From contig UEIJ01000024.1 in assembly GCA_900470195.1 (NCBI GenBank), positions 1 through 64,000 on the forward strand: a DNA stretch of 64,000 nt, given 5' to 3'. Both the position numbers and the translations under genes were made by a program. This document shows, piece by piece, positions 32,685-41,936 of this stretch (positions are counted from its first letter, which is position 1; each line of letters begins with the position of its first letter). Source of the stretch: Hyphomicrobiales bacterium. Its GTDB lineage: Bacteria > Pseudomonadota > Alphaproteobacteria > Rhizobiales > Rhizobiaceae. Under the pieces are notes generated by a model. The model was not told the DNA's origin. It ran no database searches and saw only the letters and a list, made by a program, of their open reading frames with translations.

Positions 32685-33560
32685 ATGAAAACCATTGTTC
32701 GTCCTCGCCGTTCCGTCCTCTTCGTTCCTGCCGCCAATGCTCGCGCTCTGGAGAAGTCGCTGACGCTGTCGGCGGATTGCGTGATCTATGATCTGGAAGA
32801 TTCCGTCGCGCCGGAGGCAAAGGTTTTGGCGCGGGATGCACTGGCGGCGCATTTTGCAACCCATCCGAAAGCAGGTTTCGAGCGGATCGTGCGGGTGAAC
32901 ACGGCAGAAACGCAGTGGGGCAAGGACGATGTGGCGGCGGCTGCGAAGATGGGCGCGGATGCGATCCTTTTACCCAAGGTTGAGCGCCCGCAGGACATTA
33001 TCGACGCGGCCAACCGGCTTGATCGCCAGGATGCCGATCCGGCAGTTGGCGTATGGGCGATGATCGAGACACCACGAGGCATTCTCAATGCCGACGAAAT
33101 CGCGGTTCTTGGGCATCGTTCGGCGGTCCGGCTCGCCTGTTTTGTCGTCGGGCCGAACGATATAGCGCGGGAAACGGGCGTTCGTCCGCAACCGGGGCGG
33201 CCTTATCTCGTCCCATGGCTGATGCAGATCATTCTTGCGGCGCGCGCTGGCGGGATCACCGTTCTCGACGGTGTTTATAATGATTTTCGCGATAGCGTGG
33301 GTTTCGAGGCAGAATGCGCGCAAGGTGCCGCCATGGGTTTTGACGGCAAGACGCTCATTCATCCGGCCCAGATCGAAGCGGCCAATCGGGCGTTTTCCCC
33401 GGCCGAGGATGAAGTGGCTCATGCGCGCAGTGTCGTTGAAATCTTTGCCCGCCCTGAAAATGCCGATAAGGGGGTCGTTTCTCTGGATGGACAGATGGTC
33501 GAACGGCTCCATCTTGAGATGGCCGAGCGGGTGCTCGCGAAGGCGGGCGTAAAGTTATAA
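32685..33560 (+). CDS. HpcH/HpaI aldolase/CitE-type citrate lyase beta-like protein
   Basis: A 291-residue TIM-barrel lyase of the CitE/malyl-CoA lyase family: RRSVLFVPAANARALEKS, DCVIYDLEDSVAPEAK, IETPRGILNA and the C-terminal GKTLIHPAQIEAANRAFSP. Catalytic Glu and Asp residues for Mg2+ are visible (in DLEDSV and IETPRG). Stand-alone members cleave or form malyl-CoA or citramalyl-CoA; citrate lyase alpha and gamma genes are absent, so true citrate lyase is unlikely. ATG 32685 has only a short GGGG upstream. The DUF1737 gene follows after 16 nt, probably in one operon. Confidence 0.88.
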   Translation: MKTIVRPRRSVLFVPAANARALEKSLTLSADCVIYDLEDSVAPEAKVLARDALAAHFATHPKAGFERIVRVNTAETQWGKDDVAAAAKMGADAILLPKVERPQDIIDAANRLDRQDADPAVGVWAMIETPRGILNADEIAVLGHRSAVRLACFVVGPNDIARETGVRPQPGRPYLVPWLMQIILAARAGGITVLDGVYNDFRDSVGFEAECAQGAAMGFDGKTLIHPAQIEAANRAFSPAEDEVAHARSVVEIFARPENADKGVVSLDGQMVERLHLEMAERVLAKAGVKL

Positions 33561-33576
33561 CAGAGGAAGTAACAAC

Positions 33577-33783
33577 ATGAAGTTATATCGTTTCATTACA
33601 GGTCCCGACGATTCCGCTTTCTGTCATCGGGTGACAGCAGCGCTCAACAAGGGCTGGCAGCTTTATGGTTCGCCGACCTATGCCTTCAATGCGGCGACCG
33701 GCGTCATGCATTGCGGCCAGCCGGTGGTGAAGGAAGTCGACGGCGTTGATTACACGCCCGACATCAAGCTCGGCGAATACTGA
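33577..33783 (+). CDS. DUF1737 family protein
   Basis: A 68-residue protein of the DUF1737 family (KLYRFITGPDDSAFCHRVTAALNKGWQLYGSPTYAFN, then CGQPVVKEV). These are short single-domain proteins of unknown function. Its stop shares one base with the ATG of the VOC gene (TGATG), so the two are translationally coupled, and with the CitE-like gene they form a three-gene operon. AGAGGAAG precedes the ATG. Confidence 0.85.
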   Translation: MKLYRFITGPDDSAFCHRVTAALNKGWQLYGSPTYAFNAATGVMHCGQPVVKEVDGVDYTPDIKLGEY

Positions 33784-34136
33784 TGGCCGTGCGCCGCATC
33801 GTCGCCAATATTGCAGCCGGTGATCCGGCGGCGGCAAAGCGCTTCTACGGCGACTTGCTGGGCCTTGATGTGGCGATGGATTTCGGCTGGATCGTCACCT
33901 ATGCCGCGGATGCGCAGGCGCGGGTACAGGTGAGCATCATGAGCGAAGGCGGGTCGGGCACGCCGGTGCCCGATCTTTCCATTGAGGTCGATGATGTCGA
34001 TGCCGTGCTGGAGCGCGCAATCGCGCTCGGATTTCCCGTGGAATACGGTCCGGTTAATGAGGAATGGGGCGTGCGCCGTTTCTACACGCGTGACCCTTAC
34101 GGTCGGCTCGTGAATATTCTGACCCATAGAAACTGA
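33783..34136 (+). CDS. VOC-fold (glyoxalase/bleomycin resistance) protein
   Basis: A 117-residue single vicinal-oxygen-chelate domain: IVANIAAGDPAAAKRFYGDLLGLDVAMDFG, then DLSIEVDDVDAVLERAIALGFPVEYGPVNEEWGVRRFYTRDPYGRLVNIL. The family includes lyases, isomerases and drug-binding proteins; the substrate cannot be read from sequence. It is the last gene of the CitE-DUF1737-VOC operon, ending at the terminator 34136-34159. Confidence 0.87.
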   Translation: MAVRRIVANIAAGDPAAAKRFYGDLLGLDVAMDFGWIVTYAADAQARVQVSIMSEGGSGTPVPDLSIEVDDVDAVLERAIALGFPVEYGPVNEEWGVRRFYTRDPYGRLVNILTHRN

Positions 34137-34159
34137 AAAGGCCGGTTTCCCGGCCTTTT
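34136..34159. terminator. Bidirectional terminator between the VOC gene and dcp
   Basis: aaaaggccgg (34136-34145) and ccggcctttt (34150-34159), a perfect 10-bp stem with a TTTC loop, starting in the stop codon of the VOC gene. It lies 5 nt from the end of the convergent dcp gene. Confidence 0.87.
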
Positions 34160-34164
34160 TGGCT

Positions 34165-36213
34165 TTAATTCAATCCACGCTTCTCGATCATCGCGTCCGG
34201 TGTCGGCATCTTGCCGCGGAAGGCCTTGTAAAGCTCTTCCGGATCGCGGCTTCCGCCAGCGGCATAAATATGCTGCTTCAGCTTGGCCGCCAGTTCGGGA
34301 TTGAAGGCGTCGCCGGTTTCTTCAAAGGCCGAAAAAGCGTCCGCATCCAGCACCTCAGACCACATATAAGAGTAGTAACCTGCGGAATAGCCGTCGCCGG
34401 AAAAGACGTGGGTGAAATGCGGCGTGCGATGGCGCATGATGATGGCATCCGGCATCGAAAGCTTTTCCAGCGTCTTCACCTCGAAGGCAAGCGGATCGGC
34501 GATCTTTTCCGTGCCGGTGTGGAATGCCATGTCCACGAGCGCGGATGAAGTGAACTCGACCGTGTTGAAGCCCGCATTGAAGGTGCGGGCCGCAAGCACC
34601 TTGTCGAGGAGCGCCTTCGGCATGGCTTCTCCGGTGCGATAGTGCACGGCGTATTTTTCGAGGACGGCCGGAACGGTCAGCCAGTGTTCGTAAAGCTGCG
34701 ATGGAAGTTCGACGAAATCGCGCGAGACGGCGGTGCCCGAAACGGCTGGCCATGTCACATCCGACAGCAGGCCATGCAGCGCGTGGCCGAATTCGTGGAA
34801 CAATGTACGCGCATCATCAAGTGAGAGCAGGGCAGGTTCACCAGCCTTGGGCTTCGCAAAATTCATCACATTGTAGATGATCGGCTTCTGCCCGCCGTCG
34901 AGCTTGTGGCTCGATTGCAGCGAACTCATCCATGCGCCCGAACGCTTCGAGGTGCGGGCGAAATAATCGCCGAGGAAAAGGCCGCGTTCGCTGCCATCAG
35001 CATTGAGCACCTGAAACACCCGCACGTCCGGATGCCATGCGGGGATGCCCGTCTTTTCCTCGAAGCGGATGCCGAACAGGCGGCCTGCGACGTCGAAAGC
35101 GGCTTCGATGATTTTTTCAAGCTGCAGATAAGGCTTCAGTTCCGCTTCATCGAAGGCAAAGCGTTCTGCGCGCAGCTTTTCCGCATAGAAGCGCCAGTCC
35201 CATGGCGCGACCTTGTGGTTGCCGCCATCGGCCGCGATCAGCCGTTCCAGTTCTGTTTCCTCTTCTGCCGCCTTGGCACGTGCCTTGTCCCAGACCGGTT
35301 CCAGCAGGTCCATGACTGCCTTGGGCGTCTTGGCCATGGTGTCGTCGAGCTTGTAGGCCGCAAAGTTGGCGTAGCCGAGCAGATGCGCCTTGCGCTCGCG
35401 CAGTTCCACCATTTCGCGCACGATCTCGCGATTGTCGCTCTCGCCGCCATTTTCACCACGCTTTGCCCAGGCATTGAATGCCTGTTCGCGCAAGGTGCGA
35501 TTCTGCGAGAAGGAAAGGAACGGCTCGACAATCGAGCGCGACAGCGTGACGGCCCATGCATCCGGCTTTCCGCGTTCGGCGGCGGCACTCTGCATGGCGT
35601 TCTTTAGAAAGTCCGGCAGACCGGCGAGGTCGGCTTCATCGGTGATAAACAGCGCCCAGCCGGACTCGTCCTTCAGCACGTTCTGGCCAAAGCGGGCACC
35701 AAGCCCCGCAAGCTTTTCATTGATGCCTGCAAGCTCCGTCTTGCCCGCTTCATCGAGCTTCGCGCCCGACCGGACACAACCCTTCCATGTCTTTTCAAGA
35801 ACGCGTTTGGTCTCGGTGTCGAGATCCAGCATGTCGCGGTTCTCATACAGTGCATCGATGCGGCCGAAAAGCGCCGGGTCCATCATGATGCGAGAATAAT
35901 GACGCGACATTTTCGGCGCGATCTCGCGCTCCAGCGCCTGGATCGTGTCGTTGCTATGCGCCCCGGCGCGCAGCCAGAAAATAGCCGATACGCGGTCGAG
36001 CGCCTTGCCCGTCAGCTGCAGGGCTTTGAGCGTGTTTTCGATGGTCGCTTCATCGGTCGCGCTGGTGATAGCTTCCACTTCCGCGAGGTCCGCGGCCAGT
36101 GCCGCGTCGAAGGCAGGCGCAAAATCTTCGTCCTTGAAAGCGGTGAAATCCGGCAGGCCCAGCGGTCCGCTCCATTCAGTCAGCGCGTGATTGTGTGCGG
36201 GCTTGTCGGACAT
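34165..36213 (-). CDS. dcp: M3 family peptidyl-dipeptidase Dcp
   Basis: A 682-residue zinc metallopeptidase of family M3, at the usual Dcp/oligopeptidase A length. The catalytic motif HEFGH (His473-Glu474-His477) lies in LFHEFGHALHGLLSD, followed by the Dcp-type block SGTAVSRDFVELPSQLYEHW. The segment KPIIYNVMNFAKP before it also fits Dcp better than oligopeptidase A. It removes C-terminal dipeptides from peptides in the cytoplasm, and no signal peptide is present. It is a single gene, convergent with the VOC operon. Confidence 0.92.
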   Translation of the reverse strand: MSDKPAHNHALTEWSGPLGLPDFTAFKDEDFAPAFDAALAADLAEVEAITSATDEATIENTLKALQLTGKALDRVSAIFWLRAGAHSNDTIQALEREIAPKMSRHYSRIMMDPALFGRIDALYENRDMLDLDTETKRVLEKTWKGCVRSGAKLDEAGKTELAGINEKLAGLGARFGQNVLKDESGWALFITDEADLAGLPDFLKNAMQSAAAERGKPDAWAVTLSRSIVEPFLSFSQNRTLREQAFNAWAKRGENGGESDNREIVREMVELRERKAHLLGYANFAAYKLDDTMAKTPKAVMDLLEPVWDKARAKAAEEETELERLIAADGGNHKVAPWDWRFYAEKLRAERFAFDEAELKPYLQLEKIIEAAFDVAGRLFGIRFEEKTGIPAWHPDVRVFQVLNADGSERGLFLGDYFARTSKRSGAWMSSLQSSHKLDGGQKPIIYNVMNFAKPKAGEPALLSLDDARTLFHEFGHALHGLLSDVTWPAVSGTAVSRDFVELPSQLYEHWLTVPAVLEKYAVHYRTGEAMPKALLDKVLAARTFNAGFNTVEFTSSALVDMAFHTGTEKIADPLAFEVKTLEKLSMPDAIIMRHRTPHFTHVFSGDGYSAGYYSYMWSEVLDADAFSAFEETGDAFNPELAAKLKQHIYAAGGSRDPEELYKAFRGKMPTPDAMIEKRGLN

Positions 36214-36541
36214 GATGAGACTCCGGTTCAGATGGCATTAATATGCTCAGACTTAGGCGTTGCTTTGCAGGCAGGCAAGGGGCCTCTGAGCCCTCTGAAG
36301 GTGGCTTTCGGGAAAAAGCGTTCGACAGTGACTTGCAGGGCTTGACTTTATTGGCGACCAAGCGCACATCACGCCCGCAGCCGAATTTCTGCGGCAGCAT
36401 TTTCAACCGGAGTTTTATTCTCTTATGCCAAGCGACAGTCACAGTCGATTGTTTCAGCCGTCAAGGCAGTTCGTGATCTGATCGCTCGCGGTCGGTTTGC
36501 ACGGTCTGCCTTTGACGGCGGATCGACAGAAAGGCAAGCCA
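36214..36541. other. Intergenic region between dcp and mgtE
   Basis: 328 bp separating divergent genes. It should hold both promoters; no convincing -35/-10 pair, terminator, small RNA or coding frame was seen. Metal-responsive control of mgtE cannot be recognised here. Confidence 0.5.
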
Positions 36542-37927
36542 ATGACCGACAACAACTTCTTCCCGGAAGTGCTCAATGTTGCCGACCTCCCTGCTGCTGC
36601 TCTCGCAAGCCGCATCGCGGATATGCGTACCGGCGACGCAGTGGAACTCGTTAACGAACTAGATGCCGATGATGCAGTCGCCGTCATCGCACAGCTTTCG
36701 CACGAAGATGCCATCCGTCTGCTCGACCAGCCGGAACTGCACCGTGCCACCGAAATCATCGCCATGCTTCCGCCCGGTCTTGCAAGTCTTTTGCTTGATG
36801 GAATGTCGGCGGACCGCGCAACCGACGTCTTTCAGGAACTCGAGGACGATGACCGCGCACGCCTGTTTCCCATTCTAGCGCCTGAAACGAAGATCGCGCT
36901 GAAAAAACTGATGGGCTATCCGCCGAACACGGCGGGTTCGCTCATGACCATCGAATTCATCGCAGTGCCTTCCAACTGGAATGTCGGCCAGACGTTGGAC
37001 TATATCCGCAAGGTCGAGCGCACGCGTGAAACGGTTTATGCCATTTATGTGGTCGATCCGGCCAGCCGCGTTCTGCTGGGTGTGGTCAGCTTGCGCCGTC
37101 TCATCATCCGCCAGCCGGACGAGCCGATTTTGTCCATCGCCCGCGATGACGAGCCGATCACCATTTCGCCGCTGGCAAGCCGTGAGGAAGTCGCCCGCCT
37201 GTTCCGCAAGCACGACCTTCTGGCTGTGCCTGTGGTGGATGAGAGCCGCCATATCATCGGCATCGTGACCGTCGACGATGTGCTTGACGCCATGACCGAG
37301 GAAGCGAGCGAGGATGCATACCGTTTCGGCGGTATGGAAGCGCTGGACAAGCCCTATATGCGCATCGGTTTCGGTGAGATGCTGAAGAAGCGCGCGGGCT
37401 GGCTCGGCATCCTGTTCCTCGGCGAAATGCTGACGGCAAGCGCCATGCAGCATTTCGAGGCGGAACTGGAAAAGGCGCTGGTGCTGACGCTCTTCATCCC
37501 GCTCATCATGTCTTCGGGCGGCAACTCCGGTTCGCAGGCAACGTCGCTCATCATCCGCGCGCTTGCCTTGCAGGAAATCAGGCTCAAGGACTGGTGGCGC
37601 GTCGCGCTGCGTGAAATCCCATCCGGACTCGCGCTCGGCAGTTTTCTTGGCTGTATCGGCATTCTGCGCATTATCGCGTGGCAGACGCTCGGCATCTACG
37701 ACTATGGCGAACACTGGATTCTCGTGGCGCTCACAGTCGGCATGGCGCTGGTGGCCATCGTCACCTTCGGCTCGCTGACGGGCTCCATGCTGCCCTTCAT
37801 CCTGCAAAGGCTCGGCTTCGATCCCGCCAGCGCATCGGCACCTTTCGTCGCCACGCTGGTCGATGTGACGGGTCTTGTGATCTATTTCAGCGTCGCGATG
37901 GTTATTCTGTCCGGCACGCTCTTATAA
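36542..37927 (+). CDS. mgtE: Magnesium transporter MgtE
   Basis: A 461-residue Mg2+ channel with the standard layout: N-terminal helical MgtE_N domain (about 25-130; DAVELVNELDADDAVAVIAQL), two CBS domains (about 135-265; MTIEFIAVPSNWNVGQTLDYI, VVDESRHIIGIVTVDDVLDAM) and five membrane segments (about 285-461), including the pore region GGNSGSQATSLIIRALAL. The CBS and N domains close the channel when cytoplasmic Mg2+ is high. ATG 36542 gives the normal N-terminus; an upstream in-frame start at 36497 adds residues not seen in the family. Confidence 0.95.
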   Translation: MTDNNFFPEVLNVADLPAAALASRIADMRTGDAVELVNELDADDAVAVIAQLSHEDAIRLLDQPELHRATEIIAMLPPGLASLLLDGMSADRATDVFQELEDDDRARLFPILAPETKIALKKLMGYPPNTAGSLMTIEFIAVPSNWNVGQTLDYIRKVERTRETVYAIYVVDPASRVLLGVVSLRRLIIRQPDEPILSIARDDEPITISPLASREEVARLFRKHDLLAVPVVDESRHIIGIVTVDDVLDAMTEEASEDAYRFGGMEALDKPYMRIGFGEMLKKRAGWLGILFLGEMLTASAMQHFEAELEKALVLTLFIPLIMSSGGNSGSQATSLIIRALALQEIRLKDWWRVALREIPSGLALGSFLGCIGILRIIAWQTLGIYDYGEHWILVALTVGMALVAIVTFGSLTGSMLPFILQRLGFDPASASAPFVATLVDVTGLVIYFSVAMVILSGTLL

Positions 37928-38144
37928 GGACAGGCATGTCGCGATATGACATGCCCGAAAGAATTCAAAAAACTGTCGAATTGACAGTGTAAAAGCGCGT
38001 TGAAAATAAGGTTTTGAAGCCTAAATAGGGGGCAGTATCGCGCTGCCCCTTTCTAAAACGCAAAAAAACCTGTAAGAGCGCCCCATTGTTTTTCCGCGCG
38101 GGTTTGTTGGCGCGGCTCCCAACTCATATAGAAGTGATCTCCAT

Positions 38145-39968
38145 ATGGAATTGCGTAATATCGCTATTATCGCACACGTCGATCATGGCAAAACCACACT
38201 GGTCGATGAACTCCTGAAGCAGTCCGGCTCGTTCCGCGACAACCAGCGCGTTGCAGAACGCATGATGGACTCCGGTGATATTGAAAAGGAACGCGGGATC
38301 ACCATTCTCGCCAAGGCGACCTCGGTTGTCTGGAAGAACACCCGCATCAATATCGTCGATACGCCCGGCCACGCCGATTTCGGCGGTGAAGTCGAGCGCA
38401 TCCTGTCGATGGTGGATGGCGCCATCGTTCTGGTTGACGCCGCCGAAGGTCCGATGCCGCAGACAAAGTTCGTGGTCGGCAAGGCTCTCAAGGTCGGCCT
38501 CAAGCCTATTGTCGCCATCAACAAGATCGACCGTCCTGATGGTCGTCACGAGGAAGTGGTCAACGAAGTCTTCGACCTCTTCGCCAATCTCGACGCCACC
38601 GACGAACAGCTCGACTTCCCGATCCTCTACGGTTCCGGACGCAACGGCTGGATGGCGCTCAACCCGGAAGGCCCGAAGGATGAAGGTCTGGCACCGTTGT
38701 TCGATCTGGTGCTCAAGCACGTACCGGCTCCGAAGGTCGCCGAAGGTCCGTTCCGCATGATCGGCACCATCCTCGAAGCCGATCCGTTCCTGGGCCGTAT
38801 CATCACCGGTCGCATCCATTCCGGCTCCATCAAGCCGAACCAGGCCGTCAAGGTTCTCACTCAGGATGGCTCGCTGCTCGAAAACGGCCGTATCTCGAAG
38901 ATTCTGGCTTTCCGCGGTGTCGAACGCCAGCCGGTCGAAGAAGCACATGCCGGCGATATCGTCGCCATCGCCGGTCTTTCCAAGGGCACCGTCGCCGACA
39001 CGTTCTGCGATCCGTCTGTGAGCGAGCCGCTCGCCGCGCAGCCGATCGATCCGCCGACCGTCACCATGTCCTTCATCGTCAACGACAGCCCTTATGCGGG
39101 CACCGAAGGCGACAAGGTGACAAGCCGCGTCATTCGCGACCGCCTGCTCAAGGAAGCCGAAGGCAATGTCGCGCTGAGGATAGAGGAATCGACCGAGAAG
39201 GATTCGTTCTTCGTTTCCGGTCGCGGCGAATTGCAGCTTGCCGTTCTGATCGAAAACATGCGTCGTGAAGGCTTCGAGCTTGGCGTTTCGCGTCCGCGCG
39301 TCGTCATGAAGGACGGCGAGAACGGCGAGAAGCTGGAGCCGGTGGAAGAAGTCGTCATCGACGTCGATGAGGAATATTCCGGCACGGTCGTGCAGAAGAT
39401 GTCCGAACGCAAGGCCGAAATGGTCGAGCTGCGTCCTTCCGGCGGCAATCGCGTGCGTCTGGTCTTCTATGCTCCGACCCGTGGCCTCATTGGCTATCAG
39501 TCGGAACTTCTGACCGATACGCGCGGCACGGCGATCATGAACCGCCTGTTCCATGACTATCAGCCTTACAAGGGTGAAATCGCTGGTCGCAACAATGGCG
39601 TTCTGATCTCCAACGATCAGGGTGAAGCTGTTGCCTATGCGCTGTTCAACCTTGAAGATCGCGGCCCGATGATCATCGACGCTGGCGTCAAGGTCTATCA
39701 GGGCATGCTGATCGGTATCCATAGCCGTGACAACGATCTGGAAGTCAACGTGCTCAAGGGCAAGAAGCTCACCAACATCCGCGCCGCCGGCAAGGATGAA
39801 GCCGTGAAGCTCACCCCGCCGATCAAGATGACGCTGGAACGCGCCCTGTCGTGGATTCAGGACGACGAGTTGGTGGAAGTGACGCCGAAGTCCATCCGCC
39901 TGCGCAAGCTCTATCTCGATCCGAATGAGCGCAAGCGCTTTGAAAAGAGCAAGTCGAGCGCTGCCTGA
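38145..39968 (+). CDS. typA: Ribosome-associated GTPase TypA/BipA
   Basis: A 607-residue translational GTPase. The G motifs are clear: AHVDHGKTTL (G1), DIEKERGITI (G2), DTPGHADFGGE (G3) and NKIDRPDGR (G4). EF-G-like domains follow, and the BipA-specific C-terminal domain ends in KRFEKSKSSAA. TypA acts on ribosome assembly, low-temperature and stress growth. The 217 bp upstream contain an A/T-rich stretch but no certain promoter. It is a single gene followed by a short terminator. The long antisense frame over it is a composition artefact. Confidence 0.97.
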   Translation: MELRNIAIIAHVDHGKTTLVDELLKQSGSFRDNQRVAERMMDSGDIEKERGITILAKATSVVWKNTRINIVDTPGHADFGGEVERILSMVDGAIVLVDAAEGPMPQTKFVVGKALKVGLKPIVAINKIDRPDGRHEEVVNEVFDLFANLDATDEQLDFPILYGSGRNGWMALNPEGPKDEGLAPLFDLVLKHVPAPKVAEGPFRMIGTILEADPFLGRIITGRIHSGSIKPNQAVKVLTQDGSLLENGRISKILAFRGVERQPVEEAHAGDIVAIAGLSKGTVADTFCDPSVSEPLAAQPIDPPTVTMSFIVNDSPYAGTEGDKVTSRVIRDRLLKEAEGNVALRIEESTEKDSFFVSGRGELQLAVLIENMRREGFELGVSRPRVVMKDGENGEKLEPVEEVVIDVDEEYSGTVVQKMSERKAEMVELRPSGGNRVRLVFYAPTRGLIGYQSELLTDTRGTAIMNRLFHDYQPYKGEIAGRNNGVLISNDQGEAVAYALFNLEDRGPMIIDAGVKVYQGMLIGIHSRDNDLEVNVLKGKKLTNIRAAGKDEAVKLTPPIKMTLERALSWIQDDELVEVTPKSIRLRKLYLDPNERKRFEKSKSSAA

Positions 39969-39995
39969 ACGGTATCGCTCAATCGAATTGAGAAT

Positions 39996-40011
39996 GGCGC
40001 CTTCGGGCGCC
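39996..40011 (+). terminator. Terminator after typA
   Basis: ggcgcc, a TTCG tetraloop, ggcgcc, then GTTTTA. The stem is short (6 bp) but very stable. Confidence 0.65.
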
Positions 40012-40138
40012 GTTTTACTTTATGGGTATATATTAGTTAAATAAAATATATTTGATATTAATCATCTTTAATAATTTTAATAGCATTTATTTTCTTTGGC
40101 GAATAGTATTCAATCTCCAATAACAGGAAAAACGCCAA

Positions 40139-41896
40139 ATGTGTTTAGCTTGTAATCCAGGAATGCTTTCTTTTGCAAATCATGCGGCAACGCGACGTGA
40201 TTTTCTGAAGTATATGGGTGGAGCCGCCGCGTCGGTCTTTGCGGCAACCGTAGCCGAGCCGTCGCTCGGCATCGCTCGGGCCTACGCCGCCGATGATCCG
40301 GCCGATGTGATCTTTCGCGGTGGGCCGATCCTATCCATCAACCCTGCTGCGCCCCGCGCAGAAGCCCTGGCTATACGCGGGGACCGGATATTGGCTATCG
40401 GTTCTGCAGAAGATGTCGACGCATATCGCGGCAGTTCCACGCAGATTGTCGATCTTGGCGGCAGGACGTTGATGCCGGGGTTGATCGATCCGCACATGCA
40501 TGCCGGTTTCACGATCTCGGATGACTGGGTGGATGTCGGTCCGATCGCCACACCGAGTTTCGAACAGGTCTGGAACAAGCTACGCGATGCGGTGGCGAAG
40601 ACAAAGGAAGGCGAATGGGTGCGTGCCCAGTTGTTCGATCCGAGCATTACCAAGGGCGCGCATGTTCCCACGCTTCAGGAGCTGGATGAGCTTGTGCCCA
40701 GCAATCCATTCTTCATGATGGAGGGCAACGGACATGTCGCGTACGTAAATAGCGTGGCCTTGAAGCTTGCCGGTGTTTCCGATAGTTCGGCTGATCTGCC
40801 GGAATCGCGGTTTGTGAAGGGCCTTGACGGCAAGCTGACAGGCCGTCTCGAAGAAGGGCCTTCCTATGCGCCGTTCTTCGCCAAAATGCCCACGCCCGAT
40901 GCTGCTGAAATGCAAAATCGTGTGTTGAGACTAATGAATCTTGCTGCTTCGGTTGGCTGCACATCCTTGCACGATTGCGGCATCGGCATGGTGGCCGGAG
41001 TGCCCGATCTGGCAATCATAGACAGTGCCTTGGCCAAAAATCCGCCGATCCGGTATCGAGGCATGCTGTTTTCGACTTTCATGGATGATTGGGAACGGCT
41101 TGGCATCAAGCCCGGTCGCGGTACGGATATGTATCGTCTGGGTGGCATCAAGGCGTGGGCCGATGGTTCCAACCAGGCAAAAACCGGCTACCAGCGAGAG
41201 AATTATCTGGGCACGAATAGCCGTGGTGCGATGAACTATACGCCTGAAAAGCTCACGGAGGCCATTCGCCGCGCTCATCAGGGCGGTTGGCAACTTGGCG
41301 TCCACGCCAATGGTGATGCGGCGATCGATGCCACGATTGCCGCCTATGAAACCGTGCTGAAGGAAACCCCGCGCGACGATCATCGTCATCGCATTGAACA
41401 TTGCAGTATGCTTCATCCCGAACATATGACGAAGATGAAGGAGCTTGGCCTGTCACCGAGCTTTCTGATCGGCCATGTTCATTGGTGGGGCAAGGCATTT
41501 CGCGATGAAATTCTGGGGCCGGATCGTGCGAAATTCTACGATCCATGTGCTTCGGCTTTGGCGGCGGGGTTGAAAATATCGCTCCACTCCGACTGGAACG
41601 TGACGCCCATCGAACCGCTTCGCTATATCGAAAATGCCGTAACCCGCATCATGAACGACGGTGGAGATGTGTTCTTCCCGAATGAACGGATTCCGGTCGA
41701 TGCTGCCTTGCGTGCCGTGACGATTGATGCGGCATGGCAATGTCACACAGACGATATCGTGGGCAGTCTGGAACCCGGAAAATATGCCGACCTGACCATT
41801 CTGGAACAAGACCCGACTGCAATCGATCCGGCCACGATCAGCAAGATCAAGGTCAGCGAAACATGGCTGTCGGGCCAGAAGCGCTATAGCGCCTGA
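40139..41896 (+). CDS. Tat-exported amidohydrolase (YtcJ-like)
   Basis: A 585-residue metal-dependent hydrolase of the amidohydrolase superfamily. A twin-arginine signal is present (RRDFLKYMGGAAASVFAATVA, cleavage near AYAADD, about residue 51), preceded by an unusual MCLACNPGM start also seen in related Tat enzymes. The metal site HMHAG (GLIDPHMHAG, about 115) and the later His residues (HANGDAAIDA, HRIEHCSMLHPEH) are present. It would act in the periplasm on a cyclic amide or ester; the substrate is unknown. An A/T-rich 127-bp leader lies upstream. It is convergent with the BMP transporter operon. Confidence 0.85.
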   Translation: MCLACNPGMLSFANHAATRRDFLKYMGGAAASVFAATVAEPSLGIARAYAADDPADVIFRGGPILSINPAAPRAEALAIRGDRILAIGSAEDVDAYRGSSTQIVDLGGRTLMPGLIDPHMHAGFTISDDWVDVGPIATPSFEQVWNKLRDAVAKTKEGEWVRAQLFDPSITKGAHVPTLQELDELVPSNPFFMMEGNGHVAYVNSVALKLAGVSDSSADLPESRFVKGLDGKLTGRLEEGPSYAPFFAKMPTPDAAEMQNRVLRLMNLAASVGCTSLHDCGIGMVAGVPDLAIIDSALAKNPPIRYRGMLFSTFMDDWERLGIKPGRGTDMYRLGGIKAWADGSNQAKTGYQRENYLGTNSRGAMNYTPEKLTEAIRRAHQGGWQLGVHANGDAAIDATIAAYETVLKETPRDDHRHRIEHCSMLHPEHMTKMKELGLSPSFLIGHVHWWGKAFRDEILGPDRAKFYDPCASALAAGLKISLHSDWNVTPIEPLRYIENAVTRIMNDGGDVFFPNERIPVDAALRAVTIDAAWQCHTDDIVGSLEPGKYADLTILEQDPTAIDPATISKIKVSETWLSGQKRYSA

Positions 41897-41905
41897 GAAC
41901 GGAGA

Positions 41906-41931
41906 GCCGCCAGATTGCAATGTCTGGCGGC
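41906..41931 (+). terminator. Terminator after the amidohydrolase gene
   Basis: gccgccaga (41906-41914) and tctggcggc (41923-41931), perfect 9 bp with an 8-nt loop, followed by CTTTTT. It lies 6 nt from the end of the convergent permease gene. Confidence 0.83.
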
Positions 41932-41936
41932 CTTTT

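Noticed and set aside
32685-33560. Calling the CitE-like gene a true citrate lyase subunit (citE)
   Set aside because: citD, citF and the accessory genes are absent; stand-alone members act on malyl- or citramalyl-CoA-type substrates.
37934-37956. Hairpin ggcatgtc/gacatgcc after mgtE considered as a terminator
   Set aside because: An 8-bp stem exists but no T-run follows; function unclear, so not listed as a terminator.
38124-39722. 532-codon open frame on the strand opposite typA
   Set aside because: It mirrors a highly conserved gene, has no ribosome-binding site or recognisable domain, and is His/Asp/Arg-rich as antisense frames of high-GC genes are.
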